A DNA stretch of 64,000 bases. It comes from Pseudeuparius sepicola. Its lineage: Eukaryota; Arthropoda; Insecta; Coleoptera; Anthribidae. The position numbers and the translations under genes were made by a program. How positions within the stretch are numbered: the stretch's first letter is position 1; each line of letters opens with the position of its first letter. This document shows, piece by piece, positions 11,643 to 25,000 of this stretch. The notes below the pieces were generated by a model. That model saw only the letters and a list, made by a program, of their open reading frames with translations. It did no database searches and had not been told where the DNA came from. Where the stretch lies: assembly GCA_963920635.1 (NCBI GenBank), contig OY987299.1, forward strand, positions 121,087,373-121,151,372. Direction: 5' to 3'.

Positions 11643-14324
11643 ATGGTTGTATATGACTTCATAAATTTCGTAGTATATGATAACCCGATATCAAAGTCGG
11701 TCACAAAGTTTGTTATGGTAAGCTAACCTAATTTCATATAAATTATGTTATTATTTTGCAAAAAAATCAATGCTTATTTTTAGGGTAGCAAAAATGTACC
11801 GCCTATGCCGAACGTGACCGTTATAACGGAAAAGGCCCCTCTGTGGAAACTGGCTTGCGAACATGGACCTTACGTAAGGATAGGGGCAGTCATGGGGGCA
11901 GCGGCTGTAGCTTTAGGGGCATATGGGGCCCACAAAACGTATCCTAAGGATAAGGCAAATGAGTTGAAACCAATCTTCGAAACTGCGAATCGTATACATT
12001 TTTACCACAGCTTGGCTATGCTTGCGGTGCCGATGTGCAGAAATCCAAAAATTGTAAGTGTTTTGTCTATAATAATTATGAATAAGATTCTTAGATTAAA
12101 GTAATCTAATCCACAATTATTAAGGAAGGCTCCCTTAAACTTGAACCTTGGACTTTGATTACTTTGTAAACTTTTGAACCAATCGATTAACATTTCTTCA
12201 CTATTACACTTAGAAAAGATCTATAAAACCTAGCCTTACGTAGAATTTTCCAAGGAATCTGTTTTTTTTTTTGTTTATTTATTGAAATTCCCAGGAACTA
12301 TTCAGTTTATTACATATTATTTTTAATTATGAAGGGTATTTCAGCCAAAATTATGTTTTATTTATTCTTTACAATAAACCAAGCTTTCGGCCATACTTTT
12401 GGCCTTCGTCAGGGCTAAAATAGTGTTAGGTAAAATATATTATATTATATAAAAAATATATTAAAATATATTATATGCCGCGGTGGCGTCGCTCGTACCG
12501 GCGCTGACTTTTTAGACTGCATATTTTTCTGCCTTCGATCGACCTTGGTTCGAGGCAGGCGCATGCAAATGCAATATGTCTTTAAAGAAAAACACCGCTA
12601 TGGCCAAGCGCGCTGGACAAATGTGATTTCACGGTATTGCTCCTAAATAGCTTTATCCGTGTGATTTACTAATTGTCCTACACTCACTGGGATTACTACG
12701 GTTTTCTAGGGTTTTCCGTAGTACTTGAGCGAATGCTATCCTAGTTCTATCGGGAAAAAGTCGGCCCTAGCCGCAAATGGCAACGAAGACAAAATAATAG
12801 TCATTGCCCCCCTCCCCCGCACAAGCATGTGGTTCTTTCTGGGGTACTCCTAGTTTGGAGTATTGTGAGGGTGAGAAATATTATTATATTATAACACTAT
12901 TTTAGCCCTGACGTAGGCCAAAAGTATGGCCGAAAGCTTGGTTTATTGTAAAGAATAAATAAAACATAATTTTGGCTGAAATACCCGTTATTTTACTTCA
13001 TTGATATATAAATACAGCCGTTATTAAAGAAGATCTATTATTATATTTTTACTTCCACATCATTCAAGGAATTCTCTTCCGGGCTTTTATGTAAAAGAAA
13101 AAAGGGGACCTACTTACCTACTTCTTATGCAGAGTTATGCATAGTTAAATTATTATTATGGTTCCACAGTTAAGAAAGAAAAAAAATAAAATCAGTTGAT
13201 AAAATCGAAAATTCCCAACTGTTATTTTTAGAGATAACTAAAATTAATAGGAAAAGTTAAAACATATTATGACAATAATTATTATAACTTATTGACAAAG
13301 TTGAAGGAAAAAGCTATCAACCAGTTTAAAAAAATTAAGAAATATATTTTTTAAATGTTTACTCTACATTCTTTAGTCTTTAATTTGTTGTCAGAAACTG
13401 GTAAACAGATTTTCTTTCATTTTTAATAAAGAGTAAGTAAAACCGAACGACATAAAGCCATTTTCTTGAGACTTTTGGAGTAATACCCAAAATCCATTCA
13501 ACAAACAACGGGCCAAGCTCAGGTCGAGGGACGAAGCGATTGACGGACACGATGTTGCCAAATGTCAGAACAGAATCCAAATATCCCAAGGAAATGAATT
13601 TTTAGTGTTCAGTTTCGTCTGACGCCAACTGTACCTACTCTGTTTTTGTTTTTATATATTATATATACTGAGCACGTAAAGGTTGGAATAAATTCGGAGA
13701 AAAGTTGTATTGTGCGATTAAAAAAAACGCTTCGACACGTCCAACATAATTTTGCAAGGTGCATATTTTGACATATTTGTCGTTCTTGTGACGTCATTAC
13801 TAACCAAGCTATGACGTCATCTATATATTTTTTAAATGGCAACCATTATATTTGATAGCGTCATTTAAAAGAACGCACTTTTCTTGTATCGGTACGCAAA
13901 TAATAATAATATATTACATAAAAAAATTATTTCATAAATTTTAAATTTAACATAAGTTATTAAGTGTTTAGACATTTCTTTATTAGACGACTGTACCTAC
14001 ATTGTAGTGCTTATTTTTTGCTCAGTTCCATTTTTAAGCAGGTTTAATTTTTAATCGAACAGTACAACATTTTACCGAATTTATTCCAACCTTTACGTGC
14101 TCACTGTATAGTGCAATCAAAACTTCACCATACTTCTCATTCTGCCGCAAAATCAGGTGACAAAATAACTTGTATTCCAGGCTGGAACCCTGTTATTAAC
14201 CGGAACAATACTCTTCTCGGGGACATGTTACTACTACGCCTTCACCGGAGATAACAAGTTTGGCAGGATGGCCCCCATGGGTGGGACGATCCTAATCATA
14301 GCTTGGCTCTCAATGGTCCTTTAA
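11643..14324 (+). CDS. TMEM256: TMEM256 homologue (UPF0382/DUF423 membrane protein)
   Basis: Three exons: 11643-11717, 11784-12053 and 14181-14324, in frame, 162 residues. The conserved part starts at about residue 45: RIGAVMGAAAVALGAYGAHK, then ETANRIHFYHSLAMLAVPMC, and in exon 3 AGTLLLTGTILFSGTCYYYA and MAPMGGTILIIAWLSMVL. These make four hydrophobic segments, as in TMEM256, a small membrane protein of unknown activity. The N-terminal extension of about 45 residues (exon 1 plus part of exon 2) is longer than in the human protein (113 residues), so the first exon is the least certain part. Intron 2 (2.1 kb) holds two transposon-like elements. AATAAA at 14474 is a likely poly(A) signal. Confidence 0.9.
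12334..12985. mobile_element. TIR element with hammerhead-like motifs in its arms
   Basis: Arms of about 100 bp (12334-12433 and 12886-12985) are near-perfect inverse copies, from 'gggtatttcagcc' to 'ggctgaaataccc'. Each arm carries the order CTGACG(A/T), GGCC, spacer, GGCC, GAAA. Between the arms lie a possible tRNA-derived segment at about 12480-12580 (GGTTCGAGGCA resembles an internal B box) and a roughly 90-bp piece (about 12810-12880, 'cccctccccc...gagaa') that recurs at about 32900 in the reductase gene. No ORF. It lies in intron 2 of TMEM256. Confidence 0.75.
13668..14106. mobile_element. MITE with GAGCACGTAAAGG ends and TA flanks
   Basis: The left end CTGAGCACGTAAAGGTTGGA is matched by the inverted right end 'tccaacctttacgtgctcac'. 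The shared arm runs about 32 bp (to 'ataaattcgg'). TA flanks both ends. The interior is AT-rich and non-coding. The position is intron 2 of TMEM256, about 75 bp before exon 3. Confidence 0.8.
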
Positions 14325-16028
14325 GAGGTATTAGGTACCTAGACAAAAAAAAACTCACAACCTTTTCATTTCTTAGGTGTTAATGTATCCTTGTTCGGTG
14401 TGCGTCCCGGCGATGCACAAATAGTATTTATGCAAACGTAAAAATAGGTCATATCTTGTCAATGTGTAAAGTAAATAAATTGTCCTGTGATTTTAATTTT
14501 ATCTTGTATGGTTAGTTAACTGGGAATGCCATATGTTGTTTTATCGAACAGTTGAAATAAAAGTGCTAAAAACTAAATTTTTGTTTGCAATGTGCCAAAT
14601 TGAAATAGTATAAATAATAGCCTTGTTTATAACGTCTCTCTTATAAACAAGGATAATAGACTTGATTCATCATAAGAAAATTACAAAATTTCATAGAACA
14701 AACTTATACATTATTATATGCTTTTCCATTAAGAGGTGTCATTTTAAATTCCATGTAATTTTTTTACTGTCAAACTTATGGATGTTATTTTTTTACTCTG
14801 TGATAGTATGTAACAGGAGGGGTTCTGGGAATAATTTCCATGATCGATGGAAATAAATTCCAATAATATAAGAAAATTAACATAATACATATTTATTACA
14901 AAACATTAGCCCCGGCCTTACCTTCCACCATTGAGTAAAGGAATACGTTTACTCAATGCTTCCACCTAAATGTGCATGTGATCCAAATGTAACACGCGGT
15001 AACATTGTTTTTATAGATCAAAGTGAAAATTAGATTTTATAAATTGTATTTTGCTTTTTTAAAGTAGTTTCAAGGAATTAAACCTTAATTTTAATTTAGG
15101 TACGCAGCCCTCACCTCCTCAGTTTAACATTACCTACGCCCATGCCTTGCATAAATATTATTATTACTGTTTGTTTTTTGGTAGGGAATTATTAAAATTA
15201 TAAACGATTTTATATACAATACATAAGGTAAGAAAGTTTACAATATGCAAGTAGATACCTACTTTAAACTATTTAAAATATTCTACATTTTACAAATATT
15301 TGGTACAGTTATTTAAACAGAAAACTTTTAAAAAGCTTTAAAAACTCAAGCACTAAAATTAAATGTAACTATCAAAACACTGATATTATAAATTATTGTG
15401 CACTCAGAATAGCTCTGATGTACCTACCGAATCGAAATATCCAAAATATATGCAATGTGACAGCCAGACATCACATCGGAGATATTTTTAGAACAGGTAT
15501 AAATGCATATAATATAAGAGATGTTTTTGTCTCATTCTGTAGTACTGAGGCACATTAGAGATGTTAATATCTGGCATAGGTAGGGGTAAATACTATTATT
15601 TCACATTGTGGGTATTCTACATAGACGAGCAATGTTAAAATGAACCTAAATGTGTCAAAACCCGAATTTCGCCTTAATTGTCACATTGGAGGTATTACAC
15701 GCTCGATGACGATATATGGATACGGTTAATCACACCACACGACCACATGGTACTGTATTACACCAAGGAGTAAGGTCACAGGCCACAGCGTCACGGCCTG
15801 AAATTGTAACAATACTAAAGGTGAACGCCGAATGCCACTTTTAAGGTTTCGGGACCATGCGGAAACTCCCGGGACCACATTTTTTGAGTAAAAACCAGGG
15901 ACAATCCCGGTACTAAATACTGGAACTGGAAACCCTAATATTATGTATTTGTCAGTCGATTTTAGACTAAAAAAGCTGTTATAATCTTATTTCTTTATTA
16001 AATTATGATTAACAAAACTAAGAACATT
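14325..16028. other. Convergent intergenic region between TMEM256 and Rrp5
   Basis: Contains the TMEM256 3' UTR and poly(A) signals (14474, 14550). On the minus side TTTATT at 15994 gives AATAAA about 30 nt after the Rrp5 stop. At about 15850-15950 'gggacaatcccgg...ggaactggaaaccctaat' looks like one end of a transposon, but I found no partner end. Otherwise nothing recognisable. Confidence 0.5.
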
Positions 16029-19000
16029 TTATTTTACAACTCTCGAAACAAATTCGTGTGCTCTCTGCTTTACAGCTTCCAATGACTCCGGCGTACCATG
16101 TTCCTCTTCAAATTTCCTAAATTTAAGGAACAGAGCTCTCATACTCTTTACTGGCAATCTTTGAACTACTGCTCGCTCCAAAACTATCCTGCAATCACGA
16201 ATTAAATAAAAACTGTTTTTTTTTTTTCAAGCTGCATTTACATACCTGGCTTGGTCAATTTTATTCTTTTTGACAAGTTGATCGACATAAGTTGTCCATA
16301 TCATCACTTTCCTGGGATCGGAGCTGAGAATTGTCTCGAAAATGGCAGCACCTTGGTCTTCTTCACCAAATTTGAATTCCATTATTGCAAACCGGACAAT
16401 CAAGTTCAGTTCTAAAATAAAATTATTATTTCAGGCACAAATTTCGAAATTTCCGTAATATATAGATTCTTATAGCCATAATTAATAGTTATATTAGAGC
16501 CGCAGACATTCTTAATAAACAAGTCGTTCAATGAAGGTAAGTTTCCTGAATCGCTAAAGTCATCAAAATGTATCCCGGTTTATAAGAGCCAAGGTGGTAG
16601 ACAGGATTTATCAAATTTTCACTCTACATATATGCATCCAAAGCCAAATTGCCAAGATATTCGAACTTGCATACTGTAGAAGACTAAGAGTCTTTTTTAC
16701 AAACAAAATTGATTCATATATAACTCACTTAAACAAAACACATTTGGCATGTTTTATGATCTATCCCGTGCATTTGAAGTAATTAACCATAAATTACTAT
16801 TATACAAACTTGAATGCATTGGAGTGCGAGGGACTGCTCATGACTGGATTGAGTCCTACCTATAAAATCGTACTCAGACTGAGGTCATGGGCAACACAAG
16901 ATCAACAACAAAATACAACATTGGGTATGCCTCAGGGTTCGATACTGGGTCCTATACTCTTTATTCTTTTCATGAATGATATGTCACAATCATCTATGCA
17001 GATGACACAAACATCCTCATGTCACATGATAATTATAGGATTTTGTCTGTGAATTACGCATCACTGATTTTATGAGTAACAAATTTATTGTTTGAGGCTC
17101 TTGTGGCCTCTTCTGCAGTTAAATTCTAAATTATTTCACTAGCACATTTTCACCGATATTCATTGCAAAAAGCGCAAAACTTAAAATTTATAAATTTTAA
17201 ATCTGTCATTGTCATGACAATCTATGATATTGACCGAATATCGGCTAACCATGCATAAACTTCTATTGTAACTAAAGATTTGTATCAACCAATATTTTAC
17301 TTTTGATTCGTAATGGATTTTGCTAAAAACAATATGTTTTTGAATGATACTTACGTGACTTCTTATCAGTGATACATTTCAAAGCTGCATCCTTCATATT
17401 TCTCGCATCTTTAAAGTTATTTATTTGATAATAAATTTTTCCGAGCTCCAGCCACATGTTAGATTCTTGTTTGTGTCTCGCTTTCACTTTCTTCACTTTC
17501 TCCTCCATTTCGGAGAACTTTCCTGCTTCCGCTAAAATTCTAATTACCTGCAGATATATCTGCAAAGGATCGTTGAATTTCAAGGCGTCTTCCAACACTT
17601 TTTCAAAAGATTCCTGAAAAAAGACATTTAAATATTTGCTTTCTTGAAATTATATCATCTTTTACCTTGGTACCAAACATATTTTCCAAATTCAACAAAA
17701 CAACCCATACTTTGAATTTTTCTTCGCCTTTTGTCATATTGATTGTCTGTAGAGCCCTTTTCGCCACTGTTCTGGCTTTGTCAATTTCAGCCGCCTAAAA
17801 ACAAAAGGAAAACAAACTACTTCACATTTAAAAGTTGAAAACTACTTACAGCTATATAAAACGAAATATAACTTATCCATATATTGGAAGAGTCCGGTCG
17901 CACCAACAGTAATCTGTCAAATTGTGCAGCACTTTCAGGGGTCTTATTCAGATCGGTCAGTTCATTCTCTATCTTCAATATTCTCTCTTCTTCCTGCCTC
18001 ATAACTTCTGCTCTTTCGGCTCGAGACAATTTCTTCTTTTTCTTTGAGGTTTCTTCTTGTTCCTCCTCATCTGAAGATGTTTCATCTTTTGTATCTTCAC
18101 TTCTAGGGTTGAAGAATGAAGAAACACCAGGGAGAGATTGATTTTGGACAATTTTCTTAGGTACAGCAGTGAATTCTAATACCGAAGAATCATGAGTGTC
18201 TTCATTTTCATTGTCTAATACTACTACTTCCATATTTTCGTCTTCATTGGTTGTGTCCTCATTTTGATCCTCATCTGGACTCTCTGTTTCTTCATTTTGT
18301 GCCGTCCCTCTTATATTTTCATCTTCATCATTTTCTTGGTCTGTTAGATTTTCATTGCTTTCATTTTCTTCACCTGTACTCTCAGGTTCACTCACTCTTT
18401 CATCGGAATTGTCTTCCATTTCAAATCCAGAATCTACTTCAGTTTCTTTAATGACATCTTTTTTATTCTTTAGTCTCTTTTTCTTTTTATTTCGCTCCAA
18501 ATCGGCAATAATTTTTTCTTTATCCAGTTTCAAGAAGAGTGCTTTGCTCATGCCTATCAATCGATTACCTACTTTCCTAAAAAGAAAAGTTAAAGTTAAA
18601 GTAGCATTATTTTTAAATATGTAGACCATTTTTTAAAAACGAATGTTTTGACTTACCCGCAAACGCTGATTTTTAACTTTTTAGCTTTGTACTGTGACAA
18701 AGAGCCGGTGAAATCGTTGGGACTCAAGTAATTTGGCAAATAAATAAGTTGCTTGTTGAACGATTCTTGCTTTAAAACAGCTATTATGAAGTCAGATTTT
18801 ACTAAGACTTTTTCAGCATGGCAAGAAGACAGATTTTCAATGTTAATTATTCCGTCTAAAATTTTAAAAAAATGTTATTCCATCTTCAAGTTACAGGTTT
18901 TGCGAATGTGTGCTTGTTTATTGTAAAATGACACAAAGCCGATACAATTTTGAGATAGTTTTTCATCCAAAAAGCAACAGAAATATCTGCACCAAAAACT

Positions 19001-22000
19001 AAAAAAAAAAGAAGGAAGAAAACCACACTATTTTTTTTCAATTTTATCAATACTGGGTGCCTTCTTTTGAATCAAAAACCTATAAAACCAATATTGCAGT
19101 ATGTGGACTTTCCTTCATAAACAGATAAAGACAATGAGACATGCTTCTGAGCTAGTAGCTTTCTTATTAAGTTGTAAACTCAAATAAAAAACACAATAAA
19201 GGGTCAAACCAACCTGTTTTGGGCAGAAATTCATCAATTTCAAATTGTAAATTACAAAGCGAAGGATTTTTCACTTTTTGCACACACTATTTCAAGTCAG
19301 TCTTAACGAGACATGCCCTAGACCAGGGGTCTCCAAACTACCCGCGGGCCAAATCCAGCCCGCGACAGCTAATGGCTTATTGTTAAGTTGGATACTTTTT
19401 TTACTCCAATTACTGCCACCTAAGAAGTGAGTGGAATACGCCAGAACTTCTAGAACCACCGAGGTTCAACCAGAGATATGGAGTAGGAGAATGCGCTTTG
19501 ACCTACTACGCATCCGATTTTTCGGCTACACAGAGGGCGCTTCGACGGCCGACATGTTAACCCATAGTCTTGTCTTGTAGTTTGTTTACGTTTTGACGTG
19601 CTTACTTTTAATTGCTTTTTTAAGGTATTTTTCGTGTGTTTAGCGTTTTTGCTGGCGTGTTTTTGTAATCGTGTTGTGTTTTGTGTTCATTAACATGTCT
19701 TGCTCTGTAAGAACATGCACAAATTGCAAAAGATTTAGACCTGAAAGTATATCCTTCCATTGGTAAATTATTATCCTAGAAATACTCGGTTTCCCAAAGA
19801 CCGGGACCTCTATTTGGAATGGTTAAAAGCTTTAAATTCGCCCTGCAATGTACTATGGTCGAAGAACAAATTCGTTTGTTCAACACATTTTAAATCTGAT
19901 GATTTTTTGTTGGTGGGCAATAAGAAATGCCTCCAGTCAACTTCTATACCGTCGGAAAATTTATCTGACCAACAACACACAGTGGTCCGAGCTTATTTAT
20001 TCATTTTAATTTATTTTCCAAAATATAAAATTATACTCCGAGCTTATTTATTCATTTTAATTTATTTTCCAAAATATAAAATTATACCTAAACGTAAATA
20101 AATGCAACAATTTGAAAAAGCAAATTATTTTGAAATTGTGGCACTTTCGTGGGTTAAAATGGCGGGAAAAAAAACAACGCGATTTGAGCGCTATCTGTTA
20201 GTGATGGATAGAGAGAGGACATTACCTATTTCCTCGTGTAACCACCAGATGTCGTCAAGTGTCGCGGTCGTAAACACATAGGTTATATTACATAATTAAT
20301 TTTTACGTAACTTTTGCTTTGCTTTAATTAATTTTCATTCAATTTTTATGAATTTTTTTTTATGTCCTGTGGGGAACTTGGAGCATTCTAGGAGCAAATT
20401 TGAAATTGTGCAGTTTTTGCGGCATTTTTTTTGTGTGTTTACTCTCTTCGAATTTATATTGTTAAGTGCCTATATGATATGAGAAATTTATATGGTTGTA
20501 GCAACACCATTATTTGCATTTTATTTTAAGTACATTATATGCCGGTTTTTGTTTTTGTCTGCGGTATTCGAAACGCCAGTTTTTTTTTCTTTAGTGTGTT
20601 TTGCTAGTCCCGCTAATCTGCTTATCTGATAGTTTTTATTACCGTTTTGTTTGTAGAGATAATTAAATTAAATACTTTAATAATTTTTCTGTTCAATCCG
20701 CGAGTACAGGGAGATTCAAAACTATTGTTGGTGGTATTAATACTTCGTTCTTGCTTGCGATTTTCGAATTTAATTAAATTCATTCAAATAGGTATGTGGT
20801 CGTAAACAATACAGTACAACACAATAGTGATTGAACAGCACAACACAATAGTGGTTAAACTAGCGAATGTAGCAAGCGTATGTTCGCTCAAAGCGCGTAC
20901 TCGGCGACTAAGTAGTCTAGAAACTATAGATACTGACAGGAGAATTAAAATGGTGTTGGCCCTTGGAACTCACTGAAGTAATCAGTATGGCCCCAAGGCT
21001 GAAAAGTTTGGAGACCCCTGCCGTAGACAATAGAGTGGAGACTACACATCTATTTCAGCCCTGTTAAACCACCATACTGCAGAAGAATGCCTCACTTTTC
21101 TTTTGAAAATACTTTGTCTTGATTTGATCTCTCTTTTGTCAGCTTGTGTGGATCAGGCATTAAAAAGTCCATAAGAAAGATGATTAAATATCCTATTATG
21201 ACCTGTTATGAGGACAAAAAACATACCTACATTGAGTGAAGGGATAACTTTTTACTCAGTGATCCTATCACAACTTGGATATATTTTAACTTACTTTGTA
21301 ATTTGTTTATTTTTTGCCATACTTCCTGCTTCAAACATACTTCGCCGACATTTTCTCTAAAATCTTGAGCTAGGAATACTCCTTGGATGCACTGCCCTAT
21401 CTTAATACCACCTAAAAGAACATTACAATGAATCGCTTTCTATAAAACCAAAATTATTTTTTTAACCTGGACATAAACTTGGTGCAACCAACCCCTTTGC
21501 TCCATTAGGCAATGATACCACACAACCACCTTCCGCGTTAATTTTTTCTATTGTGCAAGATAATCTTTCCCCTGGTGAATATTGACAAATCTCCCAATTA
21601 TTCTTTAAACCATATTCTCGCAGATAATCTGTGTCCATCAAATAATCGCTAAATTGTTGCACTATCGTCTCTACATTCTTTACAAAAACTTCGTCGAATC
21701 TTATCGAGAGTTTTAACGATTTGCCCTTGACATTGATTTCACGCACTTTAGCTAATAAGCATTGGTGCAGTTTAAACTTGGGCAATTTTTCTTGATTGTT
21801 TATAATGTCTTTGTTGTCCACGAGCACTTTTTCGTGAAAATTTACAATGAACGGGACAACATAAATGCCAGATGGGGCGGTAGAATCATACCAACATCTT
21901 ATAATAGATCCCCTCTGTAAACTCTCAAATTTTCTCAAAAATTTAGCACTTTTCAGTGCTATAGCCTCTCGCCTTGAAAATATAAGTGAATCTTTATTGT

Positions 22001-25000
22001 TCACACATATTAATTTATCTATTGTATCGCCAGTTTTCAAGGTATCTACAACAAAGTTATAGGATGTCCCAGTTAAGACGTTGGTTGGTTGGTAATTCAA
22101 AAACTATACTCATGTAGTTTTTCCCATGGAATTGAATGCCAACAAAAAAACATTGAATTTCAAACAAAGAAGTTATCGTCAAATAACGGATTTTTTTTAA
22201 TAAAATCGTGATTTTGTTATATTTTTCATTACACTAGTAAAGTGAATAACAAAATCTGTAGGGCACCCTTAAATTCACTTTGGGTTTATCCTTTAGCCGG
22301 AAGCACAGAATAAATAGCTTCACAACAGAAGCGTCCATAAAGACACGTGTCAAAAGGATGCTCGCTTTGACGCGAAATATCTTCTGAAGGGATAAACATT
22401 GTGCATTTTATTTACATTAATCCACATTGCAAAGAGATTGTATTAGGACCAAATTTATGTATAAGGTATTGGTTATTTTTCTGTAAATTGAAATGGAGGC
22501 TCACTTATTTTTGACACATGTCTTTATGGACGCTTCTGTTGTGAAGCTATTTATTCTGTGCCGGAAGTGACTTTTTTGTTAAAAAATATTTTTTTGTAAT
22601 GTTAGCTCATTGCCGTTAAACCGGAAGTGACGTGCAAGCGGTGCAGATTTTTATTCACTTTATTGGCATAATGAAAAAATGCAGCAAAAAAATTTGGTTA
22701 TTTGGATAACGTCTTTGAAATTCAAATGTGTTTTTTTTTTTGGTGAGTGGCATTCAATTCCTTGGGAAAAACTACAAACAGAGCATATAAAACAACCAGC
22801 AGTCTTACTCCCTATGGCAGGAAAATTCTGCGCACCTGTTCGCGCAGCCGCCATGTGGGAATAGATTCTGTCAAATTGATGCAGTGTCGGGGCGATTGGG
22901 CAGTTCTTTTTTTGGCTGTATGAGAGATATTACAGTGTCGTGGAGTGTGTTTTTTTGTAAATTGTGCTTTGTGCTAGTATCTTTAAATAAAGAATCACAG
23001 GAAGGAGTCAAAGCTGCTTGTGCTTACCACACACTATATACTTTACTAATACTACTCTGTATTTCTGAATTGATTTTCCCGACTACACCTCTGACTTCTA
23101 TTCCACCAATATGGCTCAAGGTCATTGAATTTGCGGATGATTTCTCAAGAGTAAGTTATACTGCTGGTTGTTTTATATGCTCTGCTACAAATTTGATGTT
23201 TCAACCATCAGTTTTATTTATCTTAAAAATCACCAAGATATCGTTCCTGTGCAGATTTTTTATCCACTTTGCCAGTCTAATGAAAAAATGCAACAAAATC
23301 GTCATTTAAAAAAATGAAAAATCATTTGCAATAAATTTTTTGTTTCAAATTCAATTGTTTTTTGTTTTGTTGGTGGTATCAAAGAAAATTAGTATTTTCT
23401 TTGGTGGCATCTTATAAATATGTCGGTCAACGTCACAAGATTGAAATATTTCATTTTTAATTTATTTTCAAAGAGGACTTTCAGCGTTGACTGACGTATT
23501 TATAAAGACTTCTCATGGCTATAGCTTCATGTCCTGGAAAACAGATGGCTCTGATGGCTAACAATGTATTCTGCATTGTATTTTATCTCCGGAATGCGCA
23601 TGGTGCGCCAAAAATGTGTCAGACGTGACAGCCGTGAGCAGTCTTTAATAATATATCAGTCAACGCTTTCAGTCTTCTAATACATACCTACAAAATAAAT
23701 AGAAAAATTAGGTTCTAGCCAATGACGTCAAAACCTATAGACATGGTGCCCCATTGTTAAAATGCCCTTTATTTTGACTCCAAGATTAAATATATCCATA
23801 CTACTCTAAACACATGCTACAAACAAAGACAGAAAGTCAACCATCAACCAACTATACGCCCGGTGATTCCCGGTTATAGTTCCTCCAGAATCACACTTAG
23901 ATATTGCATGTTTTTTTCTTGTTTGGGGGCGCCGGAAGCATCGGAACCTCACCTGAAAACTCGGGGGATGGTCTAACGACGCCAGCCTCCGAGCCCAGAG
24001 TCGAAATAAGTTCGGTACGGCTCGATAAAAAGGGGCAATTTCTGACAATCTCGCGACATTTTCGGAATAATTTAATGGAGCGCTTAGATTGTGATTAGTT
24101 CTGGGCGTCAAGCGTTTATCAAAACAAACCTGTCTATAGGTTCTGACGTCATTGGTTCTGCAATTTTAGTTGAATGAAAGGGTTAAGAAGAGGAATGGAA
24201 TAACAAAACTTTATTTACGATTTTGTGTTTTGTCATTCGTGATGATAATAATGTCCGAATAATCCATACGTTTTTAATTCTATTATGAATGTGCTTTAGC
24301 AATCAGAAGGAAAATGTTCATAATTATTGTAGTTAAGACGTTACGAGCCATTATTACGGTACTTTTTAAGATAAATTGGTGGTTCAAAAACTAAACTTGT
24401 GTAGGTTTCTCTATGCAGTCCACATAGGAAACAAATAAGCATTCAGCCAAGCTAGTGTTGGCATTCCCAACGTTTGGCATCCTCTGGTCAAGCAGGCAGG
24501 GGAAAACTGCGGCAATCTATTGGTGCCAACACCGATTAGTGATTAATCATTATGCAAATACTCTGTATATAAACGTCAATCTAGTTCTTGTACTTCTCAT
24601 TTTCACTCGAAAATGATCAGAGATTTGTACTGACCGAAACGTCGTATTTAGAAATAAATGGAGACAATGGAAGTCCGACCACAGATTTTTACTCAACAAT
24701 CTACTCTGTCTACAAACTTTAAACATATTTATAAGATTTCTCCCAGCTAGAGCTTCATGTCCTGGAAAATAGATAGTGCTGATGGCTAACAATGTATTTT
24801 GAATTGTATTGTGTCGCAAAGTGTGAGACATGAAACTGGAAATTATTTTAGTTTTCTTGGAGATTATTCAAAATAGAAGTACATAATATGTTCTGATGTT
24901 ATCAGAATAACTAGAAGTAAAATTCCAAATTTAACTATTATTTAAAAATGTAGGTATGTTAAAAAACAATAAGTAAGATTTGTTAAAGTACTTACTTTTC

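Larger units (their letters stand above)
19324..21020. mobile_element. hAT-type element with 8-bp target duplication
   Basis: Ends CAGGGGTCTCCAAACT and AGTTTGGAGACCCCTG are perfect inverse copies of a classic hAT terminus, followed by 'cccgcgggccaaatccagcc'. Flanks ccctagac (19316-19323) and ccgtagac (21021-21028) agree at 7 of 8 bases, the hAT target-site length. The interior has no hAT transposase but holds a P-like/THAP piece from 19471, so it is a non-autonomous carrier. Located in Rrp5 intron 10. Confidence 0.9.
22058..23250. mobile_element. MITE with (C/T)AGG(G/A)TGTC ends, split by two inner elements
   Basis: The left arm from 22060 (taggatgtcccagttaagac) through 'ggaattgaatgcc' is matched in inverse by 22650-22778 and, after an inserted element, by about 23185-23250. 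Copies of the same family at 24331-24407 and 53228-53483 show the intact end GACACCCTG. Elements at 22304-22560 and 22779-23184 are nested in it. Its left end is only 13 bp from the 3' splice site of Rrp5 exon 9. The outer right boundary is approximate. Confidence 0.75.

Noticed and set aside
22046..22100. N-terminal extension of the Rrp5 exon 9 frame
   Set aside because: This part matches the end of a MITE family (24331, 53483) and would break the phase with exon 8; the acceptor at 22046 restores it.
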